Below are positions 23,069-24,129 of a stretch of 24,129 nt of DNA, piece by piece (within the stretch, counting starts at the first letter, position 1; every line of letters starts with the position of its first letter). This stretch comes from CAZHAC01 sp964383855. Its GTDB lineage: Bacteria; Chloroflexota; Dormibacteria; Dormibacterales; Dormibacteraceae. The notes under the pieces are model-generated. The model had not been told where the DNA came from, ran no database searches, and worked only from the letters and a program-made list of their open reading frames with translations. The stretch is from positions 1 to 24,129 of the forward strand of contig CAYLIP010000043.1 of assembly GCA_964383855.1 (NCBI GenBank), written 5' to 3'. A program made the position numbers and the translations under genes.

Positions 23069-23078
23069 GTGAGCTCAC
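23069..23078. promoter_or_regulatory. 10-bp palindrome in the rfbD / small secreted protein intergenic region
   Basis: GTGAGCTCAC is a perfect palindrome midway in the 100-bp divergent gap, of the sort bound by dimeric repressors. Position and symmetry are the only evidence. Confidence 0.25.
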
Positions 23079-23107
23079 AACACCCCCAACTCACACAGGA
23101 GAAAGGC

Positions 23108-23377
23108 ATGACCAGAACTCGCAGGTGCCTGACCGCCGGAGCGGTCGTCATCTCCATGGTGGGCAGCGGGGCGGCCGGCGCCGCCATCGTGACCGCCATC
23201 AACTCGCCGGCCACCACCGTTCTCGCGGCCAGCACCGCGACCCCCAGCCCGGGCACCGGCGCCCAGGCCCAGCCCAACGGGCCCTTCGTGCCCAACGAGG
23301 ACCCGGCCCACGAGGCGGGCGAGAGCGCGGCCCGCGAGGCCCAGGAGGACGCGGGCCAGCGGCCGACCGTTCCCTGA
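23108..23377 (+). CDS. Small secreted or membrane-anchored protein (89 aa)
   Basis: AGGAGAAAGG lies directly upstream of the ATG. The N-terminus MTRTRRCLTAGAVVISMVGSGAAGAAIVTAI is a signal peptide or single TM anchor (about 8-31). The mature part is Thr/Ala/Pro-rich, then acidic: NEDPAHEAGESAAREAQEDAGQ. That looks disordered or helical, with no cysteine pair or catalytic motif. Family unknown. It is divergent from rfbD, followed by a strong hairpin, and so probably monocistronic. Confidence 0.72.
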   Translation: MTRTRRCLTAGAVVISMVGSGAAGAAIVTAINSPATTVLAASTATPSPGTGAQAQPNGPFVPNEDPAHEAGESAAREAQEDAGQRPTVP

Positions 23378-23398
23378 CAAAACCCCCTCTCCTTTCGC

Positions 23399-23427
23399 AG
23401 AGCCCTCCCCGCGCCGGGGAGGGCTCT
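23399..23427. terminator. Bidirectional terminator, 13-bp stem
   Basis: AGAGCCCTCCCCG / CGGGGAGGGCTCT form a perfect 13-bp stem with loop CGC between the convergent small secreted protein and cupin genes. The stem contains two bases of the cupin stop codon. T-rich tracts are weak on both sides. Confidence 0.7.
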
Positions 23428-23770
23428 AATCTACGTTGACGACGACCTCGCCGGTGCCGACCCGGAAGACGACGACGGTGGAGGGCTGATCGCCCGGGTT
23501 GACCTCCCGGTGGACCTCCTCCGGCGGGATGAAGATGAAGTCCCCCTCCCCGCACTCGACGGCCTCACCGTCGCGGGTCTCGAAGCGGGCCTGCCCGCGC
23601 TGCACGAACAGGTAGCTGGAGTGGCTCCCGTGGTGGTGCCAGCCCGAGGCGGCGCCCGGCGGCATCGTCACCGTGCCCGCCCAGCTTCCACCGTGCGCGA
23701 AGGCCTGGCGGCGGTCCATCCCCGACGTCTGGTGGCCGGCGCCCATCTGCTCGCGGCTGATCGATTCCAT
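23426..23770 (-). CDS. Cupin-domain protein
   Basis: Small beta-barrel protein, 114 residues from the ATG at 23770. The cupin core is clear: GTVTMPPGAASGWHHHGSHSSYLFVQRGQARFE, then GEGDFIFIPPEEVHREVNPGD. The His cluster (WHHHG) plus the later His in PPEEVHRE can bind a metal. The usual Glu of motif 1 is replaced by the SSYLF stretch. I chose 23770 because GATAAT ends 7 bases before it (leaderless pattern); a GTG at 23827 would add 19 basic residues. Possible roles include small-molecule sensing or isomerase/dioxygenase-like chemistry; none can be picked. Confidence 0.85.
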   Translation of the reverse strand: MESISREQMGAGHQTSGMDRRQAFAHGGSWAGTVTMPPGAASGWHHHGSHSSYLFVQRGQARFETRDGEAVECGEGDFIFIPPEEVHREVNPGDQPSTVVVFRVGTGEVVVNVD

Positions 23771-23928
23771 CGCCACGATTATCCGGGCCGGTGGACGGCT
23801 CCGGGCCTGGAGAGCAGTTTTGACCACCGGCCGGGGTATGGTCGATCTCGCCGGCCTGAGCCAAGCGCATCAGAGGCGGGGGCAGATCCCGTGCCCTTCG
23901 TCTCATGCCGCACCCTCCAGAGCTCCTA

Positions 23929-23957
23929 TTGGGTGTTGCCCGCGGCGGCCCTACTCT
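23929..23957 (+). promoter_or_regulatory. Candidate promoter of right-edge gene
   Basis: TTGGGT (23929-23934), a 17-base spacer and TACTCT (23952-23957) place transcription initiation at about 23964-23967, at or next to the GTG start at 23967. The match is partial. The rest of 23828-23928 shows no gene or clear signal. Confidence 0.4.
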
Positions 23958-23966
23958 CTCGCCACC

Positions 23967-24129
23967 GTGAATGCCGGTGACGTGGGCCAGCCGCTTCCGG
24001 AGACCCTGGAGCGGCGCGATGCGATCGGTCGCGATCTGCGGGACCGGCTGGCCCGGGCGCTGCACGTGGCGCCGCGCGACGTGGCGGCCATCAGCCGGAT
24101 CGAGGCCCAGGCCATGCTGACCGCGATCG
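23967..24129 (+). CDS. Unidentified protein, N-terminal fragment (runs off right edge)
   Basis: Open from the GTG at 23967 to the window end, 54 full codons. It begins VNAGDVGQPLPETLERRDAIG and continues with charged, helix-forming sequence (RDLRDRLARALHVAPRDVAAISRIEAQAML). Third positions are GC-rich, better than the ATG frame at 23971. There is no SD. Too short to assign a family. Confidence 0.5.
   Translation, partial: MNAGDVGQPLPETLERRDAIGRDLRDRLARALHVAPRDVAAISRIEAQAMLTAI

Noticed and set aside
23510..24065. Open frames across the cupin/right-edge region (plus 23510-23980, minus 23565-24065)
   Set aside because: Neither has recognisable motifs. They run opposite or out of frame to the cupin and cross its apparent promoter region.

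Overview
The window is about 24 kb of very GC-rich DNA (roughly 70% by eye) from a bacterial chromosome. GC-rich third codon positions, frequent GTG/TTG starts, a CGAAC-N4-GTTCG SOS box, PucR- and WYL-type regulators, SipW-class signal peptides and many apparently leaderless genes suggest a high-GC Terrabacteria lineage (Chloroflexota / Ca. Dormibacterota / Actinomycetota-like). The phylum cannot be fixed from this sequence alone. I saw no tRNA, rRNA, CRISPR array, transposase, integrase or phage gene. No gene-free stretch exceeds 300 bases.

Layout. 1-3433: the start of a membrane glycosyltransferase-like gene running off the left edge, a thioredoxin, and a WYL-domain repressor divergent from a DHA2-type multidrug exporter. 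3434-9097: a nitrogen block. It holds an amt-glnB pair (minus strand, TGATG-coupled), a divergent type I glutamine synthetase, and a GAF/PucR-type regulator. An inverted CACGAA motif lies both in the amt/glnA intergenic region and in front of the PucR-type gene, suggesting one regulon. 9192-9468: a 54-residue hydrophobic protein with a near-consensus promoter, strong RBS and UUCG-loop terminator. 9548-15420: a two-gene operon, the most unusual part of the window. The first gene encodes a soluble 1129-residue fusion of helical domain, Ser/Thr protein kinase, Cys/His cluster, winged-helix-like region and AAA+ ATPase. The second encodes an 827-residue membrane protein with a large extracytoplasmic portion containing a duplicated C-x10-C-P-Q module. 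15422-15516 is a short repeat region.

15519-17157: a divergent Y-family DNA polymerase behind an SOS box, followed by a small ORF. 17212-18841: a multi-pass GT-C-like membrane protein and a small hypothetical protein. 18877-20724: a long-chain acyl-CoA synthetase. 20798-22192: two tandem secreted TasA/CalY-like proteins, probably matrix or fibre subunits. 22141-24129: dTDP-4-dehydrorhamnose reductase overlapping the second TasA-like gene tail-to-tail, a small secreted protein, a cupin, and the start of an unidentified gene at the right edge.

How the parts may fit: ammonium uptake, its PII regulator, glutamine synthesis and a PucR-type regulator form a nitrogen-assimilation unit, although this PII lacks the usual modifiable Tyr51. 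Glycosyltransferase, rhamnose, TasA-like and GT-C-like genes point to envelope or matrix building. The kinase-AAA+/membrane pair looks like an undescribed envelope-linked signalling or remodelling module. Its function cannot be deduced from this sequence.
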